Positions 1 through 9,088 of a stretch of DNA of 64,000 nucleotides are shown here, one piece after another (within the stretch, counting starts at the first letter, position 1; each line of letters starts with the position of its first letter). Position numbers and translations under genes: made by a program. The stretch is from positions 4,412,501 to 4,476,500 of the forward strand of contig NZ_CP060825.1 in NCBI RefSeq assembly GCF_014489615.1, given 5' to 3'. The notes beneath the pieces were generated by a model. The model was given only the letters and a program-made list of their open reading frames with translations. It was not told the origin of the DNA and ran no database searches. Source of the stretch: Streptomyces genisteinicus. GTDB taxonomy: Bacteria; Actinomycetota; Actinomycetes; Streptomycetales; Streptomycetaceae.

Positions 1-155
1 AGTGCGGCGCGGGCCGGTTCGGCGGCGGCGTCCTCGTGCCGTGCGGCGTAGACGTGGCCGAAGGCGCCCGAGCCGAGGGCCCGTTCCACGGTCCAGGGCC
101 CGACCCGGTACCCCCGCTCCACGTCGGCCACCCCGTACTGCTCGCCACCGGTCAC
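1..155 (-). CDS. Serine/threonine protein kinase, N-terminal fragment
   Basis: Reading leftwards from a GTG at 155, the frame stays open to the window edge and gives 51 residues. It contains the Gly-rich ATP loop GSGAFGHVYAAR at about residues 29-40, the N-lobe signature of Hanks-type kinases. The GTG overlaps the stop of the FHA gene (GTGA), so the two are translationally coupled. A kinase with an FHA partner is a common actinobacterial signalling pair, in which the FHA protein reads phosphothreonine marks. The catalytic loop and any extracellular domain lie outside the window. Confidence 0.8.
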   Translation of the reverse strand, partial: MTGGEQYGVADVERGYRVGPWTVERALGSGAFGHVYAARHEDAAAEPARAA

Positions 156-907
156 CGGCACCCACCGCCCGGCGGGCCGGCGAGCACGGCCAGGTCGTCC
201 TCGCGGACCAGGTCGAAGCGGAGGGCGAGGGAGACCAGGGTCTCCTTCTTGCCGTGCAGCCGGGGGCCCTGCTCGACGGTGTCGGGGCCGGGTTTGATGC
301 GCAGCTTGACGGCCAGGTAGTCGATGTTCCACTGCACGGCGGTCCGGTTGGCGCCGGGCCACAGCGGCCGCAGGCGGGCCGCGATCCGGTCGACCGTCGG
401 CGCGGGCGCGTGCGGCGCCCCGCGCAGCCGCGGCTCGCAGAGGGCGGCCAGGACCAGGAAGTAGCGTTTGCTGCGGTCCAGCGGGAAGGCCGACGTGGTC
501 GGTTCGCCGTCGCACGCGTCGACGGTCTCGCCGGCGTAGTCGTGCCGGGGCGCCCAGACGTCGAAGCTCAGCAGTTCGTCCGCCGCGGGCAGCACGATCC
601 GCGAGAACTCGAACGGCACCGGCGCCCCGATGCGTCCGGCGGCGACCTTGATGTGCTCCCCGGCGCCTTCCGGGTTCTCCACCACGTAGGTGCTGGAGCG
701 GCTGAAGTTGCTGAGCGCCCAGTGCGTGCCCGCCGCGGTGATCTCCCCTGCGGTACGGGAGACCCCGGGATGGTCGATGGTCAGCCGTAACGGCTCCGTC
801 CCGGCGGCGGATCTGCCGAAGCGGAGCCGGTCGCCGGGGCCGAGCCGGATCTGTTCGGGCGCGGCGGCGGCCTCCCGGGCCGCCGGTACCACGATGATCG
901 TGTGCAT
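152..907 (-). CDS. FHA domain protein, coupled to a Ser/Thr kinase
   Basis: 251 aa starting at ATG 907 behind GGGGGAGGA. Residues about 15-95 look like a forkhead-associated domain (LRFGRS, then DHPGVSRTAGEI, then a serine-rich strand), which binds phosphothreonine peptides. The C-terminal part, about 130-251, has a helix-rich pattern (TVDRIAARLRPLWPG, AVQWNIDYLAVKLRI) that resembles a winged-helix-like tail and may bind DNA or act as an adaptor; this is inference. The stop overlaps the kinase start by four bases, so it probably works with that kinase. No membrane segment is visible, so it should be cytoplasmic. Confidence 0.75.
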   Translation of the reverse strand: MHTIIVVPAAREAAAAPEQIRLGPGDRLRFGRSAAGTEPLRLTIDHPGVSRTAGEITAAGTHWALSNFSRSSTYVVENPEGAGEHIKVAAGRIGAPVPFEFSRIVLPAADELLSFDVWAPRHDYAGETVDACDGEPTTSAFPLDRSKRYFLVLAALCEPRLRGAPHAPAPTVDRIAARLRPLWPGANRTAVQWNIDYLAVKLRIKPGPDTVEQGPRLHGKKETLVSLALRFDLVREDDLAVLAGPPGGGCR

Positions 908-1202
908 TCCCGTCCTCCCCCGTGTGCCTGCCCGGATGGGATTCGGCGCCAGCGTAGGGAGCGGAGTGCCGCGGGGTCACACCTTTCGCCCGGTGCGCCT
1001 CGGACGGACCGCCACCGGTGCGCCTCGGGCGACCGGTGGCGAGGTGCCCGGTCTCGGGGTGCCCGGCCCGGCGACGGGGTGCCGCGGCCCGGACATGCGC
1101 AAGGCCGCGGGCCCGGCGCGCGGAAACCCGCGGTCCGGATACGCGGAAGGCCGCGGACCACCGCCCTCGGGGCGGGATCCACGGCCTTGCGCAGAGCACT
1201 GC
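908..1202. other. Intergenic region with degenerate GC-rich repeats
   Basis: No gene is supported here. The stretch contains two similar motifs, cggacatgcgcaaggccgcgg near 1090 and ccggatacgcggaaggccgc near 1135. It also holds an inverted copy of the core (gcgcaaggccg near 1097 against cggccttgcgc near 1183). It lies between the terminator of the 1234-1770 gene and the start of the FHA gene, so it should hold the FHA/kinase promoter, but no convincing -10/-35 was found. Confidence 0.4.
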
Positions 1203-1225
1203 GCGCGCCCCCGGCAGGGGCGCGC
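1203..1225 (-). terminator. Rho-independent-like hairpin after the membrane gene
   Basis: A perfect 9-bp stem, gcgcgcccc (1203-1211) with ggggcgcgc (1217-1225), and a 5-nt loop, lies 8 bases beyond the stop of the 1234-1770 gene. There is no U-tract, as is usual for Streptomyces hairpin terminators. Confidence 0.6.
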
Positions 1226-1233
1226 CGCGGGCG

Positions 1234-1770
1234 TCAGTGACGCGGGCGCTTGAACCACTCGGCGCTGTCGCGCTTCGCGGCGAACACGATCAGCAGGATC
1301 GCGACGATCAGCGTGACCAGGCCCACCGGGATGGTGAAGATGCCGCTGACGATGGCGAACGAGCCGTAGACGATGGCGCAGACGCGGACGCCGTTGCCGC
1401 CGCTCGCGTACTTGAGGGCGAGCGCGAGGCCGAGGGCGGCGAAGACGAGGGAGAGGCCCAGCAGGAAGCCGAGCACGCCCTTGCCGAGGTCGGCGAAGAC
1501 CTCGGCGTCGGTGCCGCTGAGCTCCGAGGTCGTCTTGTCGAACTCGGAGATGCTGTAGCCGTAGATGCCGGCCACGATGACCTGGCAGACGACGATGATG
1601 TACAGGAATATGCGGGCGGCCTTGACGGCGCCCGGCATCTCGGTCGGACCGGTCGGGTAGCCGCCGCCGTAGGGCTGGACCGGCGGGGCCTGGGGGTAGC
1701 CGTAGCCGGGCTGCTGGCCCTGCGGCTGGCCCTGCTGGGCGTACGGGTTGTTGGGGTCGCCGAAGCTCAT
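1234..1770 (-). CDS. Proline/glutamine-rich integral membrane protein, unknown function
   Basis: 178 aa from ATG 1770, preceded by GGAGGAAA. Residues 1-45 are a Pro/Gln/Gly/Tyr-rich cytoplasmic tail (PYAQQGQPQGQQPGYGYPQ), typical of Streptomyces DUF4064-like or DUF4190-like proteins. Three to four hydrophobic segments follow: about 53-75, 95-118, 125-145 and 148-168. A loop with acidic residues (DKTTSELSGTDAEVF) separates the first two. No enzymatic motif is visible. It is transcribed alone, diverging from folD, and ends in a strong hairpin. The role is unknown. Confidence 0.7.
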   Translation of the reverse strand: MSFGDPNNPYAQQGQPQGQQPGYGYPQAPPVQPYGGGYPTGPTEMPGAVKAARIFLYIIVVCQVIVAGIYGYSISEFDKTTSELSGTDAEVFADLGKGVLGFLLGLSLVFAALGLALALKYASGGNGVRVCAIVYGSFAIVSGIFTIPVGLVTLIVAILLIVFAAKRDSAEWFKRPRH

Positions 1771-2029
1771 GGCGGTGTTTCCTCCGTTGGAAGTGCGGGG
1801 ACGACGCGGTCCGAGCGGAGGTACTGCACGATCGTCGATGTCCGGCCCCCCGGCACTGCCCGCGGCACTGCGCGGTTCATCGTCATGTCTTGGCCGACTT
1901 TTTGTCCAGCCGATACCCACAGGTGTTGTGCAAGTGCAACCTGTTGTTCGCCCGGGCCGCGCGACCGATCCGCGAGACCGGCCGGGCCCGGATTGGAACC
2001 GGGGCGGGTCCATCCGGGAGGATGGGGCC

Positions 2030-2899
2030 ATGACTGCCCAGATTCTCGATGGCAAGGCCACCGCAGCCGCGATCAAGTCCGATCTGACCGCCCGCGTGGC
2101 GGCCCTCAAGGAGCGGGGTGTCACCCCGGGGCTCGGGACCCTGCTGGTCGGGGACGACCCGGGGAGCCGCTGGTACGTCAACGGCAAGCACCGTGACTGT
2201 GCGCAGGTCGGCATCGCCTCCATCCAGCGCGAACTGCCCGGGACCGCCTCGCAGGAGGAGATCGAGGCGGTGGTGCGCGAGCTCAACGAGAACCCCGAGT
2301 GCACCGGCTACATCGTCCAACTCCCGCTTCCCAAGGGCATCGACGCAAACCGGGTCCTGGAGCTGATGGATCCGGCCAAGGACGCCGACGGGCTGCACCC
2401 GGTGAGCCTCGGCCGGCTGGTGCTCGGCATCGAGGGCCCGCTGCCCTGCACCCCGTACGGCATCGTCCAGCTCCTGCGCCACCACGGCGTCGAGATCAAG
2501 GGCGCGAACGTGGTCGTCGTCGGACGCGGCATCACGATCGGGCGCCCCATGCCGCTGGTGCTGACCCGCAAGTCGGAGAACGCCACGGTGACCCAGTGCC
2601 ACACCGGCACCCGCGACCTGTCGGCGCACCTGCGGCAGGCGGACATCGTCGTCGCCGCCGCCGGTGTCCCGCACCTGATCAAGCCGGAGGACGTGAAGCC
2701 GGGCGCGGCCGTCCTGGACGTCGGCGTCAGCCGCGACGAGCACGGCAAGATCGTCGGCGACGTGCACCCGGGCGTCGCGGAGGTGGCCGGCTGGGTCGCC
2801 CCCAACCCCGGTGGTGTGGGCCCGATGACACGGGCGCAGCTGCTGGTCAACGTGGTCGAGGCCGCCGAGCGCGCGGCCGCGGACCTGTCCGAGGGCTGA
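2030..2899 (+). CDS. folD: Bifunctional methylenetetrahydrofolate dehydrogenase / methenyl-THF cyclohydrolase
   Basis: 289 aa, the usual FolD length. It interconverts 5,10-methylene-THF and 10-formyl-THF with NADP in the cytoplasm, feeding purine and formyl-Met synthesis. Visible signatures are the YxxxK catalytic pair (Tyr49/Lys53 in RWYVNGK), VQLPLP at about 97-101, the Rossmann loop VVVGRGITIGRP near 165, and the C-terminal PNPGGVGPMT near 262-269. The ATG at 2030 follows GGGAGGA; the longer upstream extension is low-complexity and unsupported. The DUF3017 gene follows after 18 bases, so the two are probably co-transcribed. glyA in this window feeds the same C1 pool. Confidence 0.96.
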   Translation: MTAQILDGKATAAAIKSDLTARVAALKERGVTPGLGTLLVGDDPGSRWYVNGKHRDCAQVGIASIQRELPGTASQEEIEAVVRELNENPECTGYIVQLPLPKGIDANRVLELMDPAKDADGLHPVSLGRLVLGIEGPLPCTPYGIVQLLRHHGVEIKGANVVVVGRGITIGRPMPLVLTRKSENATVTQCHTGTRDLSAHLRQADIVVAAAGVPHLIKPEDVKPGAAVLDVGVSRDEHGKIVGDVHPGVAEVAGWVAPNPGGVGPMTRAQLLVNVVEAAERAAADLSEG

Positions 2900-2917
2900 C
2901 GGGGAAGGGCTGACGCC

Positions 2918-3580
2918 ATGGGCGAGACCAGGGGCGCGGCGGCCGCCGCGGGCGCGCCGGACGCTCCCGCGCCGGACCCGGCCGACGGTACGGCGGACCG
3001 CGCGCAGGAAGCGGCCCGCACGGACGGAGCGGACGGCACGGCCGCGGACGCACCCGCGCCGGGCGCGGCCGACCGCCGGGAGACGGACGGCACCGCGCCG
3101 GACGCGGCGGATGCCGGGGCCCACGCCGCCCCGGACCCGGGAGCCGACGGCGGACCGGACGGCGACGAGGAGTCCGGCAGGCCGCACTCCCGTCGCCCGC
3201 CCGCCGTCACTCTCGACACGGCCCGTCCCGAGGGCGGCGGGCGCGCCGCGCCGGGCGACGCCCCCGCGCCGGCCCGCCAGTGGCCGCTGCTGACGGTGAT
3301 CGGGATGGCGGCGGCGGGTCTGCTGATCGTCGGGACCGACGGGTTCCGGGACGCGTTCCGGATCGGGACGATGCTGATCGGCGCCGCGCTGCTCACCGGT
3401 GCGGTGCTGCGCCGGGTCATGCCGTCCGTCGGCATGCTCGCGGTCCGGTCGCGGTTCACGGACATGCTCACGTACGGGGTGCTGGGCACGGCGATCGTGC
3501 TGCTGGCGCTGGTCGCCCAGCCGAAGCCCTGGCTGGACATCCCGATCCTGGAGGAAGCGGTCCACTTCACGGTCCGCTAG
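2918..3580 (+). CDS. DUF3017 membrane protein
   Basis: 220 aa. Residues 1-125 are an Ala/Asp/Pro-rich, probably disordered tail. The C-terminal 95 residues hold three membrane segments (LLTVIGMAAAGLLIV at about 127-142, FRIGTMLIGAALLTGAVL, and MLTYGVLGTAIVLLALVA) matching the actinobacterial DUF3017 family. This family commonly sits directly after folD. The start ATG lies 18 bases after the folD stop, inside the same transcript. The function is unknown; the tail is longer than in most family members, so a start further in cannot be excluded. Confidence 0.85.
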   Translation: MGETRGAAAAAGAPDAPAPDPADGTADRAQEAARTDGADGTAADAPAPGAADRRETDGTAPDAADAGAHAAPDPGADGGPDGDEESGRPHSRRPPAVTLDTARPEGGGRAAPGDAPAPARQWPLLTVIGMAAAGLLIVGTDGFRDAFRIGTMLIGAALLTGAVLRRVMPSVGMLAVRSRFTDMLTYGVLGTAIVLLALVAQPKPWLDIPILEEAVHFTVR

Positions 3581-3631
3581 CGCGTCCGCGGAGTACGCGG
3601 GCCATGGTGCGGCGCGGACCCCGCACACATC

Positions 3632-3673
3632 GACGGCGCCCGTCCTCTCCCCCGAGGGAGGACGGGCGCCGTC
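3632..3673 (+). terminator. Strong hairpin terminator after folD-DUF3017
   Basis: A perfect 16-bp stem (3632-3647 with 3658-3673) and a 10-nt loop, 51 bases after the DUF3017 stop, followed by a gtgtgttc stretch. It should separate the folD unit from mdh. Confidence 0.8.
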
Positions 3674-3974
3674 GTGTGTTCAAGGGTCATGGACGTGCCA
3701 AAACCGTTCAAGGGGAGCCGGTTCCCTGTGGCACGGAGGTGACCATTCCGCCACCGTGTGATCGTCCTGCCACAGATGCGGCGGGCCGTCCGCCGGCCCC
3801 GGGCCCGGGGGCCGGTACGAGCCGCGCCGCGAGGGGGCATGGACGGGCGGGGCCCCGGGTCCGATAGCCTGGCCGCCGGAAGTCTCTTCACGTCAAGATT
3901 CAGGAGGCGTGGACGAGCCGACCACCCGCCTGGGGAGCGCTGCCCCCACCGCCAGCTGTCTAACGGAGATCGTC
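3674..3974 (+). promoter_or_regulatory. mdh upstream region
   Basis: No gene. It contains an interrupted hairpin, gtgcca (3694-3699) with tggcac (3729-3734) and inner aaccg/cggtt arms, and a possible -10 (tagcct near 3866). A long leader carries AGGAGG at 3902-3907 one base ahead of an in-frame GTG (3909). The real mdh start appears to be ATG 3975 with its own cggaga. Confidence 0.4.
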
Positions 3975-4964
<990 letters not shown>

Positions 4965-4983
4965 TCCGCCCCGCACCTCGCGT

Positions 4984-5017
4984 ACCGCCCCCGTCGGCTC
5001 CGGCCGGCGGGGGCGGT
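4984..5017 (+). terminator. Hairpin terminator after mdh
   Basis: A perfect 10-bp stem, accgcccccg (4984-4993) with cgggggcggt (5008-5017), 20 bases beyond the mdh stop. Confidence 0.75.
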
Positions 5018-5345
5018 GGCATGCGTGCGGCGGCGCTGTCCCGGCAGGCCCGGGGCGGGTCCGCGCGCACAGGTGCGCCCGCACAGGTCGGCCCGCAGAC
5101 CCGGGCGGATCGGGGCAGAGCAGTCCCCGGTGGTCCGCTCCGATTCCGTGCACCCCCAGCCGTCGCTGACGCGCAGGTCTCTCGGGCGGCCCGCCGGGGG
5201 CCTGGCCAGAGCCGTGGGAAGGGTCTCGCGGGCCGGTGGACGTCTCCACAGGCGAGTGGGGCTCTCTCCGGATTTCCGGTGTAAAGTCCAGTTTCCTCCC
5301 GTTATGACCGAAGTCAAGAGGTCCGGCGGGATCGGACGGGACCGG
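5018..5345. other. Intergenic region without a supported gene
   Basis: Open frames here have no family signature and look like shadows. An A/T-richer patch at about 5268-5315 (ccggatttccggtgtaaagt, then gttatgacc) stands out, but no gene or clear promoter is assigned. Confidence 0.4.
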
Positions 5346-5387
5346 GCGGGCCCGGCATGGGACCGCCCGTCCGCGGGCCGGGCCCGC
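5346..5387 (-). terminator. Hairpin after the DUF6882-like gene
   Basis: gcgggcccggc (5346-5356) pairs perfectly with gccgggcccgc (5377-5387) across a 20-nt loop, 27 bases past the stop of the leftward gene. Confidence 0.5.
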
Positions 5388-5413
5388 GTGGGGCCCCGGG
5401 TGGCGCGGAAGGC

Positions 5414-6115
5414 TCAGGAGGCCGCGGGCGCACCCGTGTTGACGTGCACGGAGGCGATGCGGTCGTGCTCGTCGAAGACGACGTCCACGGTGCCGCCGTC
5501 GGGCAGACCCGCGGTCAGCCGGTCGGCCGCCGCGCGGTGCGGCAGCTCGTGGTGCACGACGTACCCCTCGGTCGCGGCCCGGCCCGAACCGCCCAGCAGG
5601 GACACCCCGGTGAGCAGCACCCGGGGGAGCGTGATCGCGTCCGGCTCCGCCCGGGGGACCTGCGGGTCGTCCGGGACCAGATAGGCGCGGGCGTCGGGGC
5701 TCGCCCGGACGCCGATGTAGCCGGCCGCGCCGAGGACGCCCATCGCCGTGAACGCCAGGGTCTCCGCCGCCGTCCCCGGGTCCTCGTGACCGTCGAGGCG
5801 CACCAGCTCCTCGGTGAACTCCGGGAGCCCGTGGGCCTGTCCGTACGCGCGCAGCCGCTCGGCGGCCGCCGCGGCCGGCGAGGAGGCGAAGCCGGGGTTG
5901 GCCCAGGACCACAGCCACGAGCACTCGTTGACCTCGTACGAGCCGAGCAGCGAGATCCGCAGCTCCCGCCCCGACTGGCGGTACAGGCACCGCCCGAGGT
6001 CGGCGCTCCACTCGCCGGGCGGCAGGAACTCGTTGAAGGTCTCGAGCTGTTCCGCGCCCCAGGCGGCGTGGCGCTCCGTCAGCCGCCGGAACGGCTCGCT
6101 GAATATCGTGGTCAT
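5414..6115 (-). CDS. DUF6882-like protein of unknown function
   Basis: 233 aa from ATG 6115. Aromatic signatures SWLWSWANPGF at about 66-76, an HGLPEFTEELVRL helix near 95-107 and an AFTAMGVLGAAGYIGV stretch resemble the actinobacterial DUF6882 family, whose role is unknown. There is no signal peptide; the VLGAAGYIGV segment looks buried rather than membrane-spanning. The gene stands alone, and its promoter must lie close to or inside the adjacent inverted-repeat element, whose outer end starts ten bases upstream of the ATG. The family call is from recognition only. Confidence 0.65.
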   Translation of the reverse strand: MTTIFSEPFRRLTERHAAWGAEQLETFNEFLPPGEWSADLGRCLYRQSGRELRISLLGSYEVNECSWLWSWANPGFASSPAAAAAERLRAYGQAHGLPEFTEELVRLDGHEDPGTAAETLAFTAMGVLGAAGYIGVRASPDARAYLVPDDPQVPRAEPDAITLPRVLLTGVSLLGGSGRAATEGYVVHHELPHRAAADRLTAGLPDGGTVDVVFDEHDRIASVHVNTGAPAAS

Positions 6116-6125
6116 GTCCGCGACT

Positions 6126-6306
6126 CTAGGGCGTGTTGCGAAAGTCCCTCCTGGCCCGCGACGCCTGGCACGCCCGCTCGCTGCGTTGTCGGAGTCATCC
6201 GAGTACGCCCGGTACGAGGATGATCCTCCGCCTTGCGATCGCACGCACCAGACGCCGCAGGCCCCGCCCTTCGGGCGGACGGAGCCACTTTCGCAACACG
6301 CCCTAG
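6126..6306. mobile_element. MITE-like palindromic element, 181 bp
   Basis: The two ends are a perfect 20-bp inverted repeat: CTAGGGCGTGTTGCGAAAGT at 6126-6145 and its reverse complement at 6287-6306. Because CTAG is self-complementary, the outer four bases could equally be a CTAG target duplication around 16-bp ends. The interior encodes no protein and contains gaggatgatcctc. Elements with these ends recur in Streptomyces genomes as I remember them, consistent with a transposase-less miniature element mobilised in trans. It lies directly upstream of the 6115 start. Confidence 0.75.
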
Positions 6307-6635
6307 GGGCTGCCCCGTCGTCCCCGGCGGGCGCGCGACGACAGCCACGGCACCTCGCAGCGCTGTCGAATCGCCCCCACGGGCCCGGTACGAGGACGGC
6401 CCTCCGCCGTGCGATGCGTCCCCCGCGCCCTGCGGGCCCGGGGAGGCCCCGTGTGTCCGACGCCGCACGCCGATCCACCGGAACGTGCGGGACAGCCCCG
6501 AGGGCGCGCCCGGTGCATCGCGCCCGGCGTTCTCCGGGTGGAGGCGCCCTGTGCCGGACACGGCCGGGGCTGCCGCCGAGGGGCCCCTCCCGCCCCCGCC
6601 CGGAGGAGCCCCCGGGCCCTCGGAGTGGGACGGCG
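6307..6635. repeat. Diverged second copy of the MITE-like element, then non-coding
   Basis: From 6307 to about 6425 the order of motifs in the element interior is repeated in degenerate form: gcgcgcgacgacagcc, cgctgtcga, acgggcccggtacgaggacg, cctccgccgtgcgatgcg. These compare with gcgacgcctggcac, cgttgtcgg, cgcccggtacgaggatg and cctccgccttgcgatcg in the intact copy. No matching terminal inverted repeat remains. The rest, to 6635, shows no gene. Confidence 0.5.
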
Positions 6636-9011
6636 TCACGCGCCGGACGCGGCCCAGGCGGTGTCCGACGGGTGCGCGTCGCGCATCCAGTGCCACCCCG
6701 TCGTCCAGCCGACCAGCCGCCGCGCCCGGCCGCCGTCCGCCGTGCCGTCGGGCCCGAACGCGCCCCCGGCGGCGGTCAGCCGCAGTCCGGCCAGGGCCGG
6801 GGCCAGCCGCGCGGCGACGTGCCCCGGGTGGCGGGCCGCCCGCCCGTCGAGCGTGGCCAGCACGGCGGCGCGGCGCTCGTCCGTGCACAGCGACAGGTGG
6901 AACACCATCTGCCGCCACGCGTACGCCGCGTCCTTGATGGTCGCGAGCGGATGCCGTTCCTGGTGCACCCGCGCGGTGAGCCGGCACACCGTGTCGAAGC
7001 AGCGCGCCGCGAGCGCGTCGTGGCCCGGCTCGGGCGTGATGCCGACCCGGCCCACGAGCGTCGCCAGATTGTGGGTGGTCAGGATCTGGGCCTGCTCGAT
7101 CACCGTGCCGTTGCCCGCGACGGACCCGCCCCGGCCGCCGCCGGTGCGCCCCGCCGCGGCCCGCTCGGCGCACAGCCGCCCGAAGCCGGGTGAGGTACGC
7201 GCGGGGCGGGAACGGCCCGCGTCCCGGCTCGCCTCGGTGATCGCGAGATTGCGCACGGCGGCGTAGTCGATGCCGTAGTAGCGCTCGTAGAGCGTCCCGC
7301 GCAGCAGCTCTGCCGCCACGCGCGCCGCGACGAGGAACTTCGGGCCGAACTCGCCCATGAAGATGTCCGCGGCCAGCTCCTCCGTGAACGGCACGCCCAG
7401 ATCGGCCTCCCGGCCGAGCACGGACATCTCGCGGACCAGCGGGTTCGGCAGCAGCGTCGCGGGAAACGCCTGCACCGCGAGCGTGCCCAGCTCGCGCAGC
7501 GCGGCGCGAGCGGCCTCGGCCACCGCCTCGTCACCCGCGCGGTGCCCGGCCACGGCCCGCACCCAGGGCAGCTCCTCGACGCGCACCTGGCTCTCCAGGT
7601 GGAGCAGCAGCAGCGAACGCCGGTTGCGGAACGCCCGGTACACGGAGGCCATCAGGGTGCGCAGCGCCCCGTCCCGGTAGGCGTCGGCGGTGGTGGCCGC
7701 GACGAGCTGGGGCACGAGCTCCGCCAGCACCTCGGCGGACGGCACCACACCCCGCTCCACCAGCACGGCGAGCGGCGCGCTCAGCGCCGACTCCACGGTG
7801 GCGCGCACCGACGGCGGGATCTCGGCCCCGGCCGGCAGCCCGCTCTCCTCGGCCTCCCGTGCGCTCACCGGGGTGAGCAGCGGGGCCGTGTCGGCGATGC
7901 CGACGCCCTGCGGAAGCCCGGACAGCCGGACGACCACGAGCTGCGCCAGCCGGTGGTGCGCGGGCTGTGCGGCCTGGCGGGCCTGCTCGGCGCGGAGCGC
8001 GGCGTGACGCGCCGAACCGGGGACGCCGCGCTTGCGCACCATCGACGCCACCGCGTGCCGCAGCAGCCTCTCCAGCCGGGGGGCGGGCCGGCGGCCCGCC
8101 ACGGCGTCCTCCAGCGCGGCCCGCAGGATCGCCGCGTTCTCCCGGGGGCGGCGATGCTTGCCGCACCGGGTGTGCTCCTCGGCCAGGCGGCGGTAGCGGC
8201 GCAGCAGCGCGTCGCCGCGCGCCAGCCAGTCCGCGTCGTACGCGGTGCCGGGTGCGGCCGCGCCGGGCGCTTCGGTGCGGGCGGTGCCGTCCGGCGCGCG
8301 CACCTCCAGCCAGTGCGACAGCAGGTCGTCGGCGAACGGCAGCCACACCGCGAGGGATTCGCGCTGGGCCTCGACCGCGTCCTTCGGGCCGCGCAGGGAG
8401 AGCGTCCACCCGGCGTCGTCGGCAGTGGTCCGGTGCAGAGCCCGAGGGTCGGGAGCGGGGATGTCCGAGGGGCGCGGCAGCATACGCAGCCGGCCGGCGA
8501 ACGGCTCCAGGATCTCGACCAGTTCCAGCGCGGCGGCCGTCTCCCCGGCCCGCACCAGCCACGCGACCGTCAGCAGCGCCGCCTCCTCCGGGAGCGCCAC
8601 CTCGTAGCGGCCGCTGTCCAGCAGCTCCCACAGCTCGGCGAGGCCGGGTTCGGTGAGGAAGTGGGCGAAGAGCGCGGAACGCTCCTCGGGGACGCCGGCC
8701 CGCCGCGCGGCGGCCGTCTCATGGGGGAGCAGGGGGCCGCCGGCCGCCCCCTCCCCGGTGGCGAACCCGCCGCGCACGACCTCGGGGGTGACCCAGGCGG
8801 GCAGCCCCGCGACCGGCGTGCGCGACCCGATGCGCAGCCGTCCGTCCGCCATGCCCGCGAGAACGGCCCGCCAGCGTGCGACGCGCGTCTCGGCGCGGTC
8901 GCGGGTGGCCGGGTCCCCGTGCGTGAGCGCGGTCACGAAGGCGCGGGCCAGCTCGGCGCGGGCGTAGGAGGGCGATGCGGTCGGGTGCTGCTGCTCAGCG
9001 TTCTCGTCCAT
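6636..9011 (-). CDS. Large hypothetical protein (791 aa) beginning at a tRNA-like gene
   Basis: I do not recognise a family. It is a soluble, Ala/Arg/Leu-rich, probably all-helical protein with no signal peptide. Visible points are a CGKHRRPRENAAIL segment near residue 283, a leucine run (RRSLLLLHLES) near 470, a KFLVAARVAAELLRGTLYERYYGIDY segment near 555-580, and a terminal WTTGWHWMRD near 775. The frame has strong GC3 bias, so it is a real gene. The ATG at 9011 lies four bases after the discriminator of the tRNA-like sequence, with no Shine-Dalgarno, so translation may depend on processing or be leaderless-like. A shorter start cannot be ruled out. Confidence 0.75.
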   Translation of the reverse strand: MDENAEQQHPTASPSYARAELARAFVTALTHGDPATRDRAETRVARWRAVLAGMADGRLRIGSRTPVAGLPAWVTPEVVRGGFATGEGAAGGPLLPHETAAARRAGVPEERSALFAHFLTEPGLAELWELLDSGRYEVALPEEAALLTVAWLVRAGETAAALELVEILEPFAGRLRMLPRPSDIPAPDPRALHRTTADDAGWTLSLRGPKDAVEAQRESLAVWLPFADDLLSHWLEVRAPDGTARTEAPGAAAPGTAYDADWLARGDALLRRYRRLAEEHTRCGKHRRPRENAAILRAALEDAVAGRRPAPRLERLLRHAVASMVRKRGVPGSARHAALRAEQARQAAQPAHHRLAQLVVVRLSGLPQGVGIADTAPLLTPVSAREAEESGLPAGAEIPPSVRATVESALSAPLAVLVERGVVPSAEVLAELVPQLVAATTADAYRDGALRTLMASVYRAFRNRRSLLLLHLESQVRVEELPWVRAVAGHRAGDEAVAEAARAALRELGTLAVQAFPATLLPNPLVREMSVLGREADLGVPFTEELAADIFMGEFGPKFLVAARVAAELLRGTLYERYYGIDYAAVRNLAITEASRDAGRSRPARTSPGFGRLCAERAAAGRTGGGRGGSVAGNGTVIEQAQILTTHNLATLVGRVGITPEPGHDALAARCFDTVCRLTARVHQERHPLATIKDAAYAWRQMVFHLSLCTDERRAAVLATLDGRAARHPGHVAARLAPALAGLRLTAAGGAFGPDGTADGGRARRLVGWTTGWHWMRDAHPSDTAWAASGA

Positions 9012-9014
9012 AAG

Positions 9015-9088
9015 CCGACGTGGCGGGTTCCGCCCCCGCGCCCTCCGGGTCCGAAGCCCGGCGCTCTGGCTGACTGAGCTACACGTCG
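9015..9088 (-). tRNA. tRNA-Arg(UCG)-like gene with non-canonical T-loop
   Basis: Reading leftwards, the cloverleaf stems are perfect: acceptor CGACGTG/CACGTCG, D-stem GCTC/GAGC after TA, anticodon stem CCGGG/CCCGG with loop CTTCGGA (anticodon TCG), and T-stem GCGGG/CCCGC. CCA is not encoded, as is common in Streptomyces. The T-loop is GGCGGAA instead of the near-universal TTCRANN, so positions 54, 55 and 58 are lost. It is either a pseudo-tRNA that kept its stems or a tRNA-like leader of the 791-aa gene. Confidence 0.55.

Noticed and set aside
3909..3974. GTG 3909 with AGGAGG as a possible earlier mdh start
   Set aside because: Shine-Dalgarno to GTG spacing is one base, and the conserved MDH N-terminus begins at MTRTP.
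5018..5345. Possible small gene between mdh and the DUF6882-like gene
   Set aside because: Frames here lack a ribosome site and show no third-position bias distinct from their surroundings.
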